A stretch of DNA of 61,660 nt from Rhizobium sp. CF122 (GCF_000282035.1 NZ_AKKA01000064.1:1-61660); one strand, 5' to 3'; positions 1 through 8,686 are shown, counted from the stretch's first letter. A program made the numbers and translations. Notes: generated by a model not told the origin, from the sequence alone.

Positions 1-8
1 TGGGATAG

Positions 9-656
9 ATTCACCGCTTACCCCCTTGGCGTGATGTCCCCGAAAGATATGGACCATACACAACGTGCTATAATCGTTTCAGGCGCTGGACGATTGCTGG
101 AATTTGGGACAGGTTGATGGATGCAGTCACGCGCCCGTCGGATGACGGCGTCACGATGATCGACGGCACTTCAGTTCGCGTTCATCATTTGGCGGCAACG
201 CTTAGGGCGGACCATCAGGATCGTTGCCTTGGGCGAAGTCGCGGTGGTCTTACCACCAAAATCCATGCCGTTACTGATGGAAACGGGCTGCCAATTAAGA
301 TCGCCATTACACCTGGTCATGCCCATGATCTAACTGCGGCTAGCGAATTGCTCGATGATCTTCCGGCGGGTGCCATGCTTCTCGCAGACAAAGCCTACGA
401 CGCCGATTGGCTCCGCGCGAAGGTAAGAACCAAGCGCTCTTGGGCAAACATTCCGCCAAAATCCAATCGGAAGATAACGCTCGTCTTCAGCCCATGGCTA
501 TACAAAAAACGGAACCTCATTGAGCGATTCTTCAGTAAACTGAAATGTTACCGACGGATCGCAACCCGCTACGACAAACTAGGCATGAATTTTCTTGCTA
601 TGACCAAGCTGGCTTGTGTTCGCCTCACTCTCTGCCATAACGAGTCCACGGCCTAG
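9..656 (+). pseudogene. IS5-family (IS427-like) transposase, 5' part missing
   Basis: DDE transposase of an IS5-type insertion sequence. The frame is open from base 9 and reads the conserved block PWRDVPERYGPYTTCYNRF before the first ATG at 114, so that ATG is internal. Further in are MIDGTSVRVHH (first catalytic Asp), GGLTTKIHAVTD, LADKAYDADWLR (second Asp) and KRNLIERFFSKLKCYRRIATRYDK (catalytic Glu). A TAG at 6-8 in the same frame and a poor match over bases 1-20 show that the N-terminal part is degraded or cut off by the window edge. Some IS427-type elements use a programmed frameshift, so an upstream orfA outside the window is possible. The right IS end should lie in 657-711, but I could not identify the inverted repeat. 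Confidence 0.85.
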
Positions 657-711
657 ACTGGGGTCACCATTGAACTGGAAGTTTCCAAGCCATTCGCAAG
701 CCATCGAGAAG

Positions 712-843
712 ATGACGACAAAGAGCGTCATGTCGCCGCTCCTCTGGTTTGTTGCCATTGCACTCGTGACGCTCATCTTCGGTCTGATTTTCGCAGGCTC
801 CGCCGCGCAACCGATCCTCTTGACACTAATCGCCGTGGTGTGA
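712..843 (+). CDS. Small membrane protein, possibly 5' half of a split gene
   Basis: A 43-residue open frame starting at an ATG, made almost entirely of one or two hydrophobic segments (SPLLWFVAIALVTLIFGLIF, then a second apolar stretch ending LLTLIAVV). It stops at TGA 841-843, which overlaps the GTG of the next frame. The next frame starts with another apolar run (FPMIAFAFFAL). Together the two look like one two-helix membrane protein with a soluble tail, split by a one-base shift, or two translationally coupled genes. I do not recognise the family. Confidence 0.4.
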   Translation: MTTKSVMSPLLWFVAIALVTLIFGLIFAGSAAQPILLTLIAVV

Positions 844-1058
844 TTTTCCCAATGATCGCGTTTGCATTTTTCGCCCTAAAAGACCCCGATCGCCTCCAGT
901 CGGAAGACTACCAGATTCAGAAAACATACCAGCTGATGCTCGAAGACGGGCGTAGTCCAAAGACCATCGATGTCACCGCCAGCCCTCCGGAAGCACAAAT
1001 GCCTAACTCGTACGTGCAGCCGGCCGCCGTGATCGAGGACAAAAACGATGGAAAGTAA
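840..1058 (+). CDS. Small protein with N-terminal membrane segment, unknown function
   Basis: A 72-residue frame starting with GTG at 840 (an alternative ATG is at 852). The first 12 residues are hydrophobic, followed by a charged tail beginning KDPDRLQSEDYQIQKTY. As far as I recall, similar DPDRLQSE tails follow a transmembrane helix in small rhizobial membrane proteins, which favours a frameshifted fusion with the frame at 712-843. The 3' end overlaps the next gene by 11 bases (1048-1058), consistent with coupled translation. Confidence 0.4.
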   Translation: MIFPMIAFAFFALKDPDRLQSEDYQIQKTYQLMLEDGRSPKTIDVTASPPEAQMPNSYVQPAAVIEDKNDGK

Positions 1059-1377
1059 GACCTACATTCTGACGTTCTATAATCCAACGTTCGATTACTA
1101 TGCTTTCAACGCATTCATGCGAAGCAGCGTCTACGTTGAAGCCTACTGGAACTATCTGCCCCTAATTTATTGCTTCAGGTCAAGCCGGCCGATCAACGAA
1201 CTACGTGTGCATTTCGAGCCGTATTTTGGTTACAGCAACTTCATGATCGCGGAAATCAACCCATTCAATGTCGATGGACGTTTGCCCGATCAGGCAGCTT
1301 GGGATTGGTTCAGAAAGCATCCCACAAACACAAACATCGGCCGGGGCCCGTTTCTTCAGGGGCTTCTAGATGATTGA
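1048..1377 (+). CDS. Hypothetical 109-residue protein
   Basis: Starts at an ATG inside the 3' end of the previous frame and runs 109 codons. The protein is rich in aromatic residues (FYNPTFDYYAFNAFMR, YVEAYWNYLPLIYCFRS) with no signal peptide, and it is probably soluble. The middle (INELRVHFEPYFG...FMIAEINP) suggests a mixed alpha/beta fold. I do not recognise the family. Its overlap with the upstream frames suggests one small transcription unit. Confidence 0.5.
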   Translation: MESKTYILTFYNPTFDYYAFNAFMRSSVYVEAYWNYLPLIYCFRSSRPINELRVHFEPYFGYSNFMIAEINPFNVDGRLPDQAAWDWFRKHPTNTNIGRGPFLQGLLDD

Positions 1378-1540
1378 TGGCAACGCGCCGGCAGATCCAC
1401 GCTGAAGCCGAGACCCGCGTGGACTACCAACCCAAATCCAAATGGCGGCGAACGAAGCTCGACGAGAACGATCCAGATCTCAATCTGTCTGGCCTTGGCT
1501 GGGCTTGACGCCTTCCGAGCCTCACCTCATCTCTAGATGC

Positions 1541-1750
1541 ATGAGCAAACAGCAAGACCTTCGACAAGCAATCCTAGACGCCGCTAACAGCAAAGCAGAG
1601 CGTGGTAAACCGGTGAACCTCTTGGAGATCGGCCCAACGCTGGTGATTGAGAAGAGCTTCACGCAGGACGAGGTGGTCAACGCGCTTTTCGCGATGCAGG
1701 GCGACAAGGTGATAGAGCTACTTGATGGCAACAGGATGAGGGTTTTATGA
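1541..1750 (+). CDS. Hypothetical 69-residue protein
   Basis: The frame is open from 1442, but the ATG at 1541 gives the compact product beginning MSKQQDLRQAILDAANSKAE; the upstream in-frame stretch (Ser/Arg-rich) does not look like protein. The product is amphipathic and ends in a possible winged-helix-like strand pair (GDKVIELLDGNRMRVL), which would suit a small DNA-binding or adaptor protein. The family is unknown. Confidence 0.45.
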   Translation: MSKQQDLRQAILDAANSKAERGKPVNLLEIGPTLVIEKSFTQDEVVNALFAMQGDKVIELLDGNRMRVL

Positions 1751-1856
1751 AGTGCAGACGTATTGCCGTCCCGACATTGCAGGCATCAATCTAGCATGAG
1801 AAATCCAGTGCTAGATTTCTACTTCGCCCTCCGGTATCGACGCGCAACATCTTGGA

Positions 1857-2699
1857 GTGCAGGAAATCGTGATAGTTGCGTGTGCCATTGACCGACGCTT
1901 TGCCGAGCTGGCTGGCGTCGTGATCTATTCATTGGAATTGAACGGCGATGTACCAGATGCCGAAATCTATGTCATCGGTGATGGTCTGAAGCAGTCCGAT
2001 AAGGACAAAATCCAAGCGTGCGCAAAGCGACGGCTTACCTTCTTCGACCTTGACGAAGGCACCCTGAAACATATCAAGGGGCTCCCGACGAACTCAAATT
2101 GGAGCCGGGTTGTTTACGCGCGGCTCTTCTTTCCGAACCTGCTGCCGGCCGACAAGGGCAATCTCCTCTATCTCGACGCCGACACCATGATCAAAGGCAG
2201 CCTACGGCCGCTTCAGGATCTGGAGATGGGCAGCGCCGTGATTGCCGCAGCGGGCGGCCCATCCCAGCTCAACGCCAACATCGGCCGGCCCGACGAAGCC
2301 TTCTATTTCAATTCCGGTGTCGTCCTTATCAATCTACGTGAATGGCAGAGTGAGGGATTGAGCGAGAAGGCGATTGCACTTCTCAACAGCCGGCCCTTCA
2401 CCTTCCCCGACCAGGACGTGCTTAACCTCTTGTCGGACGGGCGAACTATAAGTCTTGATCCCAAGTGGAATGCTCAGCGGCGCAAGTCATCGAATGAAGA
2501 TACCCGCATTGTCCACTTCACCCATGCTAAGCCGAATACGACCTATTGCGACCATCCGGAGCAGGCACTGTTCTTGGAATATCGTTCGCATACACCTTGG
2601 ACAAACGCACGGCTGCGGACGAAAACGGATCGCCGTCTGAACCGCTTGATGCATTCGATTAAGCGCAAGTTGCGTGGGATCTCGAGGGTAGGAAAATGA
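1857..2699 (+). CDS. Glycosyltransferase family 8
   Basis: Predicted retaining sugar transferase of the GT8 (RfaI/GlgA-like lipopolysaccharide galactosyl/glucosyltransferase) type, 280 residues. Family marks are the N-terminal IVIVACAIDRRF strand with SLELNG, the nucleotide-sugar/metal DxD motif in LLYLDADTM (residues about 107-109), YFNSGVVLINLREW, the PDQDVLN loop, and a late His in IVHFTHAKPNTTY. The start is a GTG; there is no better ATG upstream. Its last four bases overlap the next frame (ATGA). GT8 genes in accessory DNA usually modify surface polysaccharide; the acceptor cannot be told from the sequence. Confidence 0.85.
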   Translation: MQEIVIVACAIDRRFAELAGVVIYSLELNGDVPDAEIYVIGDGLKQSDKDKIQACAKRRLTFFDLDEGTLKHIKGLPTNSNWSRVVYARLFFPNLLPADKGNLLYLDADTMIKGSLRPLQDLEMGSAVIAAAGGPSQLNANIGRPDEAFYFNSGVVLINLREWQSEGLSEKAIALLNSRPFTFPDQDVLNLLSDGRTISLDPKWNAQRRKSSNEDTRIVHFTHAKPNTTYCDHPEQALFLEYRSHTPWTNARLRTKTDRRLNRLMHSIKRKLRGISRVGK

Positions 2700-3259
2700 T
2701 TGCGACGGTACTGATGTGCGCATCACTTACTGCCGTCGACGGCGACACTGTGAAATGCGACGGGCAGAACTTGAGGCTGTTGGGAGAAGGCGTTCCGTTC
2801 GTCTCGGGCATCGATACGCCGGAGATCGGAAGTCATTCCAAGTGCGAAAAGGAGCGCAAGCTGGCGCAGTTGGCGAAGGGCCGCTTGGTAGCCCGAAGTT
2901 TTGCAATTCCCCTCGTGATCTGTGGTCTCCTAGGCGAACCCGCCACTGCACAACCTCCAAATGAGATACCTAGGAACGCACTGATGGGCGTGAATACGTC
3001 GATCGCCAAAAACTGGTCGATGCCATATGATCCAATGGTTCGCGGCGTGACCGCAAAGGTACACCTGGAGCTCGATCGGGATGGCTCGATCGTAGGGACC
3101 CCAACCGTGGAAATTACGGGGGGAACCCTAGCCATCAGGAAAAGGCTCGCCGATTCATTACTTTTAGCGGTCCGGCGGTCGGCGCCTTTTACCAATCTCC
3201 CAAAAGATAAGTACGAGGAATGGAAAACGCTAACAGTGACCTTCGATCCCGGCGAGTGA
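2696..3259 (+). CDS. Chimeric ORF: nuclease-like N-terminus fused to TolA/TonB C-terminal-like domain
   Basis: The first 65 or so residues resemble the start of a rhizobial thermonuclease-like (SNase) protein: ASLTAVDGDTVKCDGQNLRL, FVSGIDTPEIG and a Cys/Lys-rich stretch. The frame then passes into a signal-peptide-like stretch (FAIPLVICGLLGEPATAQ) and a TolA/TonB C-terminal type domain: IAKNWSMPYDPMVRGVTAKV, LELDRDGSIVGTP, and LPKDKYEEWKTLTVTFDP at the end. Neither half is complete. The likely join is near 2880-2900. It is probably a product of deletion that happens to stay in frame, not a designed fusion; whether it is expressed is unknown. Confidence 0.6.
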   Translation: MIATVLMCASLTAVDGDTVKCDGQNLRLLGEGVPFVSGIDTPEIGSHSKCEKERKLAQLAKGRLVARSFAIPLVICGLLGEPATAQPPNEIPRNALMGVNTSIAKNWSMPYDPMVRGVTAKVHLELDRDGSIVGTPTVEITGGTLAIRKRLADSLLLAVRRSAPFTNLPKDKYEEWKTLTVTFDPGE

Positions 3260-3351
3260 ACTGAAAGCCTTGCACGGTGGCCCGCCTGCCTCGGCACTCC
3301 AGCAGCGCGGGTCGCTTGCATCTGAGGACTATTATGATCGACTATTGGCCG

Positions 3352-3363
3352 TGACCTTGCCCC
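3352..3363 (+). repeat. Left terminal inverted repeat of the IS3-family element
   Basis: TGACCTTGCCCC, the exact reverse complement of 7234-7245. It sits 53 bases before orfA. Confidence 0.85.
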
Positions 3364-3415
3364 GTTGAAATAATCCATTTTGAAGTAAGCTCTGGCCCAT
3401 TGAGAGGACCAGGGA

Positions 3416-3682
3416 ATGAAGCGCAGCCGTTTCACAGACGAACAGATTATCGGCATTCTGAAGGAGCACGAGGCGGGCATGCCTGTCTCGGAGCTTTGCC
3501 GCAAACACGGCGTCAGCGATGCCAGCATTTACAAATGGAAGGCCAAGTTCGGCGGCATGGACGTGTCCGAAGCCAAGCGGCTGAAGACGCTGGAGGACGA
3601 GAACACGAAGCTGAAGCGGCTTCTGGCGGATGCGATGCTCGACAATGCAGCTTTGAAAGACCTTTTGGGAAAGAAGTGGTGA
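3416..3682 (+). CDS. IS3-family transposase OrfA
   Basis: An 88-residue helix-turn-helix protein that binds the IS ends. It has the standard IS407-group opening ([20 protein letters not shown]), the [23 protein letters not shown], and a C-terminal leucine-zipper-like helix ([20 protein letters not shown]) used to multimerise with OrfB. It ends KKW-TGA, with the GTG of orfB overlapping the stop, the arrangement in which OrfAB transposase is made by -1 frameshifting. It looks intact. Confidence 0.92.
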   Translation: MKRSRFTDEQIIGILKEHEAGMPVSELCRKHGVSDASIYKWKAKFGGMDVSEAKRLKTLEDENTKLKRLLADAMLDNAALKDLLGKKW

Positions 3683-4443
3683 CGCCCGCAGCAAAGCGGC
3701 GAGCTGTCGCGCATCTGGTGGACCAACATCGGATGAGCGAACGGCGGGCGTGTAAAGCCATCGGCTTTTGCCGGATGACGATCCGTTACGAAACCCGGCG
3801 CAGCGACGATCAGGGCCTTCGCGAGCGAATGAAGGCGTTGGCGCATGAACGCCGCCGCTTCGGCTATCGACGCCTTCATGTGCTGCTCAGGCGCGAGGGA
3901 CACCTTGTGAACCACAAGAAGCTCTTCCGGCTCTATCGGGAGGAGAAGCTGACGGTGCGCAAGCGCGGCGGTCGCAAGCGAGCGATAGGCACACGAGCAC
4001 CGATGCTGATCCCGATGGCCACCAATGATCGTTGGTCGCTCGACTTCGTGTCGGATCAACTCACCGATGGACGCAGGTTCCGGGTTCTAACGGTCGTCGA
4101 CGATTGCACGAGGGAATGCCTGGCGCTCGTCGCGGATACATCGCTTTCCGGTCTGCGCGTTGCCCGTGAGCTGGATCGGATCATCGAGGAGCGCGGCAAG
4201 CCCAGGATGATCGTCAGTGACAATGGCAGCGAGTTCACCAGCAACGCGATCCTGCAATGGACGGACCGAGTCAAGGTCGATTGGCACTACATCGCGCCCG
4301 GTAAGCCGATCCAGAATGCCTTCATCGAAAGCTTCAATGGGCGGCTGCGAGACGAGTTCTTGAATGAAACCCTCTTCTCGTCACTGACCTATGCTCGCTC
4401 AGCGCTTTCAAACTGGCGCAGCGATTACAATCCTGTTTCATAA
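3679..4443 (+). pseudogene. IS3-family transposase OrfB, 5' part (interrupted)
   Basis: Catalytic subunit with an rve/DDE integrase core. The three acidic residues are visible: D122 in WSLDFVSD, D181 in VSDNGSEF and E217 in FIESFNG. The frame runs normally to WRSDYN (ending at 4431), then reads foreign DNA (PVS-stop). The missing C-terminus resumes in frame at 7048. All catalytic residues are on this fragment, but the C-terminal tail is lost, so the transposase is probably inactive. Confidence 0.92.
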
Positions 4444-4454
4444 CGCCCATCTTT

Positions 4455-6518
4455 CTATGTTGTTGAAGGGAATAAGTTTTCCTGATCTGGATGCGATCCT
4501 GTGGGGTGTCGAGAGTTCTGCCGGGCGCGATCGAGGATCTGATGTGCTTGTGGGGTGGCGAGTTTTGAACGGCTGAAGATCCATGGGCCGTCGGGTAGCG
4601 GATGAGCCCCCTCGATCTGGCCGGCCTCGGCCGCCAGACGCAGCGTTTTTGGCGTTATCCCGAGCAACTTCGCCGCACCGCCCAGATTAAGCCACGGCTC
4701 GACCCCGTCGACCTGGGGACGGAAGACCGGAATCTTGCGATATGACCTCAGGGCGGTGACCCGCTCCCGTGTCCACCGATTGCCATTGCCGGTCGTCAGT
4801 CCGTTGCGATTGAGGACACCGGCAATCACATCGTCATTGGCGATAAGGACGAGCTGTCGTACGGCGTCGACAATATCGTCAGGCGTCGCGTTTCTTTGCC
4901 CGCGGCGCCGCTTCGGCAGGCGCAGCTCGGTGTGGACACCACCGACCCAATGGATGATGAGGACGATCTCGGAGGTTCCATCATCGAGATCGGCAACCAC
5001 TTCATTGATGAGCGCCCGCACGATGCGCTTCTTCAGCCTTGCATCGGTTGTCGGCGCCGTCCAGACGGCGCGGAGGTTCCCCGCAAGTGCGGCTACCTGG
5101 GATGCGGACATGGGGATCGGCTGCGGCGCAACCGTCCGATGTTTGGCAATCTTAGCTTCGATCTCGCCGGCGCGAGCGAGCGCCTTGTTCCAGCGTGCTT
5201 CGAGCTCCGACGTCACCAGCCTGTTCTCCGGATCAGCCGCGTCGTATTGCCGGAATGCCCGGTCGGCGGAATAGCGCGCTGCCTCGAGGTCGCGCAGCAG
5301 CGCATCCTGAACCTGGTCGCGTTGGCTGGCCATACGGCGTTCCGCCTCGATGGCGGCGGCAATAGCTCCTGGTTCGACCACCCCGAGCAGCGCCTCCTCG
5401 ATCGCATCATCGACCCGCAGACCGCCGAAGGCGATGCAACGTGGTTCGCCGTTGTCGAGCAACCCTCGCCAACAGGAATAGCGCGGGATGTTATGGTTGG
5501 CTCCTGTGTAACGAACCGTCAGCTTCCGACCGCACCTTTTGCAGCGGAAAAGGCCGGCAAGCAGAGCGTCGCCATGCTTCGGCGCTCCATGATGGCGACT
5601 GGCCGGTACATTGTCGCTGACCATCTTGCGGATCTCCTCCGCCCGTTCCCAACTGACGTAACCTTCGTGTGCATCCGGGATCAGCGCCAACCATTCATCA
5701 CGCGCCTTGCGGCGAATTCCAGATCGGCCACCGTATCCCGGTACGGAACGACTCTTACCATAAGCATAAGCGCCGCCGTAGATCGGGTTCGCAATCATCC
5801 GGTGGATGGTCGCATAGTTGGGTCTGCGCCAGATGACATCACCGTCCGCGCGCCTGACCGGCAAATCCAACCCGTGTTCGAGGAACCATAGGAGCGCCTG
5901 CCGTGCACTGCCAAGTTCGGCGACTTTGTTGAAGACCAACGCAATGGCGTCCTGGATGCGCCGGTCGGGATCTTTCTCGATCCTGTCACCGACCTTCAAA
6001 AAGCCGACCGGGACCGTGACGACAAGCTCTCCGCGGCGTGCCTTCTCGTAGCGGGCGGAAAGGGAACGCTGACGTAAGAGATCGAGCTCATACTCGTTGA
6101 GGCTGCCCTTCAGGCCCAAGAGCAGCCGGTCATTGCCCTGGCGTGGTGCGTAGACCGCTTCCTGGTCGATCAGAACGGTATCAACGACGCGGCACATCTC
6201 GATGAGCTGCTGCCAATCGCGGCTGTTGCGGGCAAAACGCGATACCTCGCGTGCCGCTACCGCCCCCACCTTGCCAAGGCAGACCTCGGCGACCATCCGG
6301 TCAAAACCAGCGCGGGTTACACCACCGGCGGCCGAACGACCAAGATCGTCGTCCACCGTCTCAATGCGCGACCAACCAAGTGCTGTCAGGCGATCGCGCA
6401 TGGCGTATTGAAGGGTACTGCTTTCGCGATTGTGCAGAACCTGGTGAGCCGAGGACTGCCGAACATAGAGAATAGCCTTCCGCTCCAGATGGTGCGGCCC
6501 GATCTTCTCATGCATCAT
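4455..6518 (-). CDS. Large serine recombinase
   Basis: Site-specific recombinase of 687 residues. Domains in order: resolvase catalytic domain (about 12-155) with the nucleophile in YVRQSSAHQ (Ser22/23) and the Arg-rich [13 protein letters not shown]; the recombinase domain (about 160-300; [27 protein letters not shown]); a zinc ribbon ([10 protein letters not shown] ... YSCWRG ... RCIAFGG, about 325-365); a coiled coil (about 375-440); and a C-terminal HTH-like piece ([19 protein letters not shown]). It looks full length. The start overlaps the end of the small gene at 6508-6711 by 11 bases, implying one transcript. It is the likely driver of the insertion into IS3 orfB. Confidence 0.93.
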   Translation of the reverse strand: MMHEKIGPHHLERKAILYVRQSSAHQVLHNRESSTLQYAMRDRLTALGWSRIETVDDDLGRSAAGGVTRAGFDRMVAEVCLGKVGAVAAREVSRFARNSRDWQQLIEMCRVVDTVLIDQEAVYAPRQGNDRLLLGLKGSLNEYELDLLRQRSLSARYEKARRGELVVTVPVGFLKVGDRIEKDPDRRIQDAIALVFNKVAELGSARQALLWFLEHGLDLPVRRADGDVIWRRPNYATIHRMIANPIYGGAYAYGKSRSVPGYGGRSGIRRKARDEWLALIPDAHEGYVSWERAEEIRKMVSDNVPASRHHGAPKHGDALLAGLFRCKRCGRKLTVRYTGANHNIPRYSCWRGLLDNGEPRCIAFGGLRVDDAIEEALLGVVEPGAIAAAIEAERRMASQRDQVQDALLRDLEAARYSADRAFRQYDAADPENRLVTSELEARWNKALARAGEIEAKIAKHRTVAPQPIPMSASQVAALAGNLRAVWTAPTTDARLKKRIVRALINEVVADLDDGTSEIVLIIHWVGGVHTELRLPKRRRGQRNATPDDIVDAVRQLVLIANDDVIAGVLNRNGLTTGNGNRWTRERVTALRSYRKIPVFRPQVDGVEPWLNLGGAAKLLGITPKTLRLAAEAGQIEGAHPLPDGPWIFSRSKLATPQAHQILDRARQNSRHPTGSHPDQENLFPSTT

Positions 6519-6711
6519 GACCGGCCTCCTTCTGCTGGGAGGCGCGCCCGCAGTTTGCGTGATCGACGAACAGCCGCACGATGAGAACCGTCAGCGCCTG
6601 GCGGGTTTCTTCCGGCAACTCCGGCCATTGCGGCATGCCTGTGGTCATCCCCCTCTGCGGAGCCGAAAACAGATCGAACTGGTATGTCATGGACTGGCGA
6701 GGCATGGACAT
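6508..6711 (-). CDS. Small accessory protein upstream of the serine recombinase
   Basis: A 67-residue product (starts [18 protein letters not shown], then [20 protein letters not shown]) with no transmembrane part. The frame overlaps the recombinase start by 11 bases. I recall short ORFs of this kind next to large serine recombinases in alpha-proteobacteria, but their role is unknown. It could be a directionality or accessory factor; that is inference. Confidence 0.6.
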   Translation of the reverse strand: MSMPRQSMTYQFDLFSAPQRGMTTGMPQWPELPEETRQALTVLIVRLFVDHANCGRASQQKEAGHDA

Positions 6712-7090
6712 CTCTCCGACTCGTTTCGTGAGAGACCAATGCTGCGCCCATTACCGCAGATTGCGATGAGGCGCCGGCGTCTTCCAGTAACTTTGCCAAA
6801 GCATGCAGGCTCGCGAGATCGACGTGCGGAACCGGCAGGTTGCGCCAATATCCGCTCACGGAGCGGTCGAACATCCATGCTGGGACTTCAAGAAGCCGAT
6901 CAGAAGAAACACCAGAAAGGCTGCAGCGGAAAATGTCCGTACCTTTAGCCAGCGCCTCATGGACATGCACGAGCTGACCGCACCAAGGATGCCACGGATA
7001 TAAAAGCTCGCGAACCTCCGTCCCGTGGGTGTTCTGCCGTCGTGTTGTACAATGATCACAGACCGCATTCTGGCCTCGGCTGGCTGACAC
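6515..7090 (-). CDS. Conserved-looking protein of the recombinase element, start and end uncertain
   Basis: A long minus frame whose bases from about 7025 down to 6700 read as protein: [20 protein letters not shown], then [20 protein letters not shown] and [20 protein letters not shown]. No ATG lies between the element edge (7047) and this block; the only in-frame ATG (7090) is in the flanking IS3 DNA. Downstream of about 6715 the frame continues out of phase over the next gene and looks like a shadow. The native start may have been lost on insertion, or an unusual start is used. The function is unknown. Confidence 0.5.
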   Translation of the reverse strand: MSASRGQNAVCDHCTTRRQNTHGTEVRELLYPWHPWCGQLVHVHEALAKGTDIFRCSLSGVSSDRLLEVPAWMFDRSVSGYWRNLPVPHVDLASLHALAKLLEDAGASSQSAVMGAALVSHETSRRDVHASPVHDIPVRSVFGSAEGDDHRHAAMAGVAGRNPPGADGSHRAAVRRSRKLRARLPAEGGRS

Positions 7091-7227
7091 CTGCCGAGTT
7101 CGCTCAGACCATCAACCCGCGACGTGATGCGGTGCTGCGCAGCCGAAATGGCTCCGCACCGCAACCCGCCGCTACCGCCCCAAATACAGCAACCCAAAAC
7201 CGCAGGAGCGAACTCAAAACTGGATAA
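7048..7227 (+). pseudogene. IS3-family transposase OrfB, 3' part
   Basis: Continues the reading frame of the fragment ending at 4431: [30 protein letters not shown] and a low-complexity Ala/Pro tail to the TAA at 7225-7227. The stop lies just before the right inverted repeat. It is separated from its N-terminal part by the serine-recombinase element. Confidence 0.9.
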
Positions 7228-7233
7228 AACTTG

Positions 7234-7245
7234 GGGGCAAGGTCA
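7234..7245 (-). repeat. Right terminal inverted repeat of the IS3-family element
   Basis: GGGGCAAGGTCA, exact complement of the left end at 3352-3363, following the orfB stop. Confidence 0.85.
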
Positions 7246-7364
7246 GTACTCACGAAGGTCTATTTTCGTCCTATTGGACCTGCTGCCTCTTTTGTACTCT
7301 GTGCGTCGCGGCGTTTCCTCGATTTGCGTTTGAGTTCGTTGCGCGTGGACGACGAAATCAAATG

Positions 7365-7664
7365 TTAGGGCAGGTTAAAGCCGCCCTTAAGCATGAACCC
7401 AACGGCACCCATAATGATCCCGCCAAGCACGAGCCACATGATCCGGGATAGGGTCGCGTTGATGGCCTCGATCTTCTTGTCGATCGATGTGAACCGAACG
7501 TCCATGTTCTTGAACTGCTCGTCTTTCCGAGCGTCGGCAACGTCGCTCAAGCGCTGCCACTTCTCGAGCTCGGCAATCTGCTGTGAATGGAGGGTGGATT
7601 GGTGTTCAAGGCTGACGACTCTTGTTCGGAGGTCATAATCCATCTCGGTGCTCGGTGGGTTCAA
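7365..7664 (-). CDS. Coiled-coil protein with C-terminal membrane anchor, holin/XhlA-like
   Basis: A 99-residue product with a heptad-rich N-terminal two thirds (RTRVVSLEHQSTLHSQQIAE, then IDKKIEAINATLSRI) followed by a single transmembrane helix (WLVLGGIIMGAVGFML) and a short tail. This resembles XhlA-type hemolysin/lysis accessory proteins of phages. It starts with TTG at 7664; an in-frame ATG at 7643 is an alternative. It lies downstream of the phage head gene on the same strand, consistent with the end of the remaining prophage block. Confidence 0.6.
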   Translation of the reverse strand: MNPPSTEMDYDLRTRVVSLEHQSTLHSQQIAELEKWQRLSDVADARKDEQFKNMDVRFTSIDKKIEAINATLSRIMWLVLGGIIMGAVGFMLKGGFNLP

Positions 7665-7702
7665 TTTCCCTGCCCTTTCAATGCGCAGTCACTGCCAATG
7701 TT

Positions 7703-8686
7703 TCAGTTCACGCCGTACTTGGTTTTGATATCGTCGTATATCGGCGCCTGAGGGTCACCCGGGTACCGTATAGCTGCGCCAGACGGGCTGAAGAAGTAGT
7801 CGTCGATGGCGACGCTCCTGCCATTCAGGACGCGATGGGTATGTCGGACGCGACTGTCACCGGCAGAGCGCCAGATCTTCGTCACATCCTGAGCCTCAAC
7901 CTTGCCAGATGTGATCTGCTGGCGCATCGCCTGGTCACGTGCGGAGCCGAGAGCCATCATGGTCTCAGTCCGAGCCAGCATCTCACCGCGAAGCAACAGG
8001 TTCTTGTCGTTCAGCCGCCCAATGATCTTCTGCAGGTTCTCGCCTGTGATCGGCTTTCCTGCCTTCATTGCAGCGGTCACGGTCCGGTCGAAACGCTTAT
8101 CGCGGGTCACAAGGGCCAGATACTGCTTCATAAGCTTCGGATCGCCCGACGCGAGGTTCTGGCGCGCCCGCTCGATATATTCGATCTGCCGGCTTGTCAG
8201 GCCGATCACGCCACCCTCTCGCCGACCGGTGACACGGTTCTGTCTACCGACGACATCGAGAGCCGTCGCGCGCGGGTTTGCTCCTCGTGCGAGCCCCTGC
8301 TCCAGCGCATACCGGATGCCCTGGCGCTGATCTTCGGTGATGTGCGTCACCATCGTCGAGGAAATGTCGCGAAGGATCCGCTCCGCTTCTGGATTGCGGA
8401 CACCGAAGCGGAAGACAACCTTCGCGCCATTCGGATCGCGGACTGTTGGCAGTTCACCGATTGCGTTGATGCCGCCAGCATTGAACGCCTCTTGCAAGGC
8501 GAGATCGAGAGCGGCGAAGGCCTCAGGCTCTATAAGCATGGCCTCGATGGCTCCGGAGACGTCGCCTTTCTCCAGACGCTCGACGACGCGAGCGAGCACG
8601 ATGCTCGACTTGATCTCTTCGATGCCCTCGCGGAATGCCGCAGCGAGCTTGGGCTCGTAGGTGTCGAGCAGTTCCTCGAAGGTCAT
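7703..8686 (-). CDS. Phage head morphogenesis protein (SPP1 gp7 / Mu F-like)
   Basis: A 327-residue minor head protein with the C-terminal gp7/F-type domain: MLARTETMMALGSARDQAM, DSRVRHTHRVLNGRSVAIDD, then IRYPGDPQAP near the end. The N-terminal half is helical. It starts with ATG and overlaps the upstream small gene by four bases (ATGA). In phages this gene normally lies next to portal and terminase; here those are absent, so it is a survivor in a decayed module. The frame itself is intact. Confidence 0.85.
   Translation of the reverse strand: MTFEELLDTYEPKLAAAFREGIEEIKSSIVLARVVERLEKGDVSGAIEAMLIEPEAFAALDLALQEAFNAGGINAIGELPTVRDPNGAKVVFRFGVRNPEAERILRDISSTMVTHITEDQRQGIRYALEQGLARGANPRATALDVVGRQNRVTGRREGGVIGLTSRQIEYIERARQNLASGDPKLMKQYLALVTRDKRFDRTVTAAMKAGKPITGENLQKIIGRLNDKNLLLRGEMLARTETMMALGSARDQAMRQQITSGKVEAQDVTKIWRSAGDSRVRHTHRVLNGRSVAIDDYFFSPSGAAIRYPGDPQAPIYDDIKTKYGVN

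Larger units (their letters stand above)
4426..7053 (-). mobile_element. Serine-recombinase mobile element inserted in IS3 orfB
   Basis: The foreign segment lies between two copies of TACAAT (4426-4431 and 7048-7053). Removing it with one copy restores the OrfB reading frame exactly ([16 protein letters not shown]). It carries a large serine recombinase and two small upstream genes, all on the minus strand. I see no terminal inverted repeats, as expected for large serine recombinases, which join attP and attB at a short crossover. The length including one repeat is about 2.6 kb, and no cargo beyond these genes is apparent. Confidence 0.85.
3352..7245 (+). mobile_element. IS3-family (IS407-type) insertion sequence interrupted by a second element
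   Basis: Ends are set by a 12-bp inverted repeat: TGACCTTGCCCC at 3352-3363 and its complement at 7234-7245, with weaker matching further in (ATCCA.TTTTGA). Inside are orfA, the first part of orfB, a 2.6-kb foreign segment, and the last part of orfB. The bases outside the two ends (ggccg and gtact) do not match, so no target duplication is visible; the flanks may have been rearranged after insertion. Confidence 0.85.

Noticed and set aside
4896..5891. Plus-strand frame over the serine recombinase
   Set aside because: Antisense shadow; the minus strand carries full recombinase domains.
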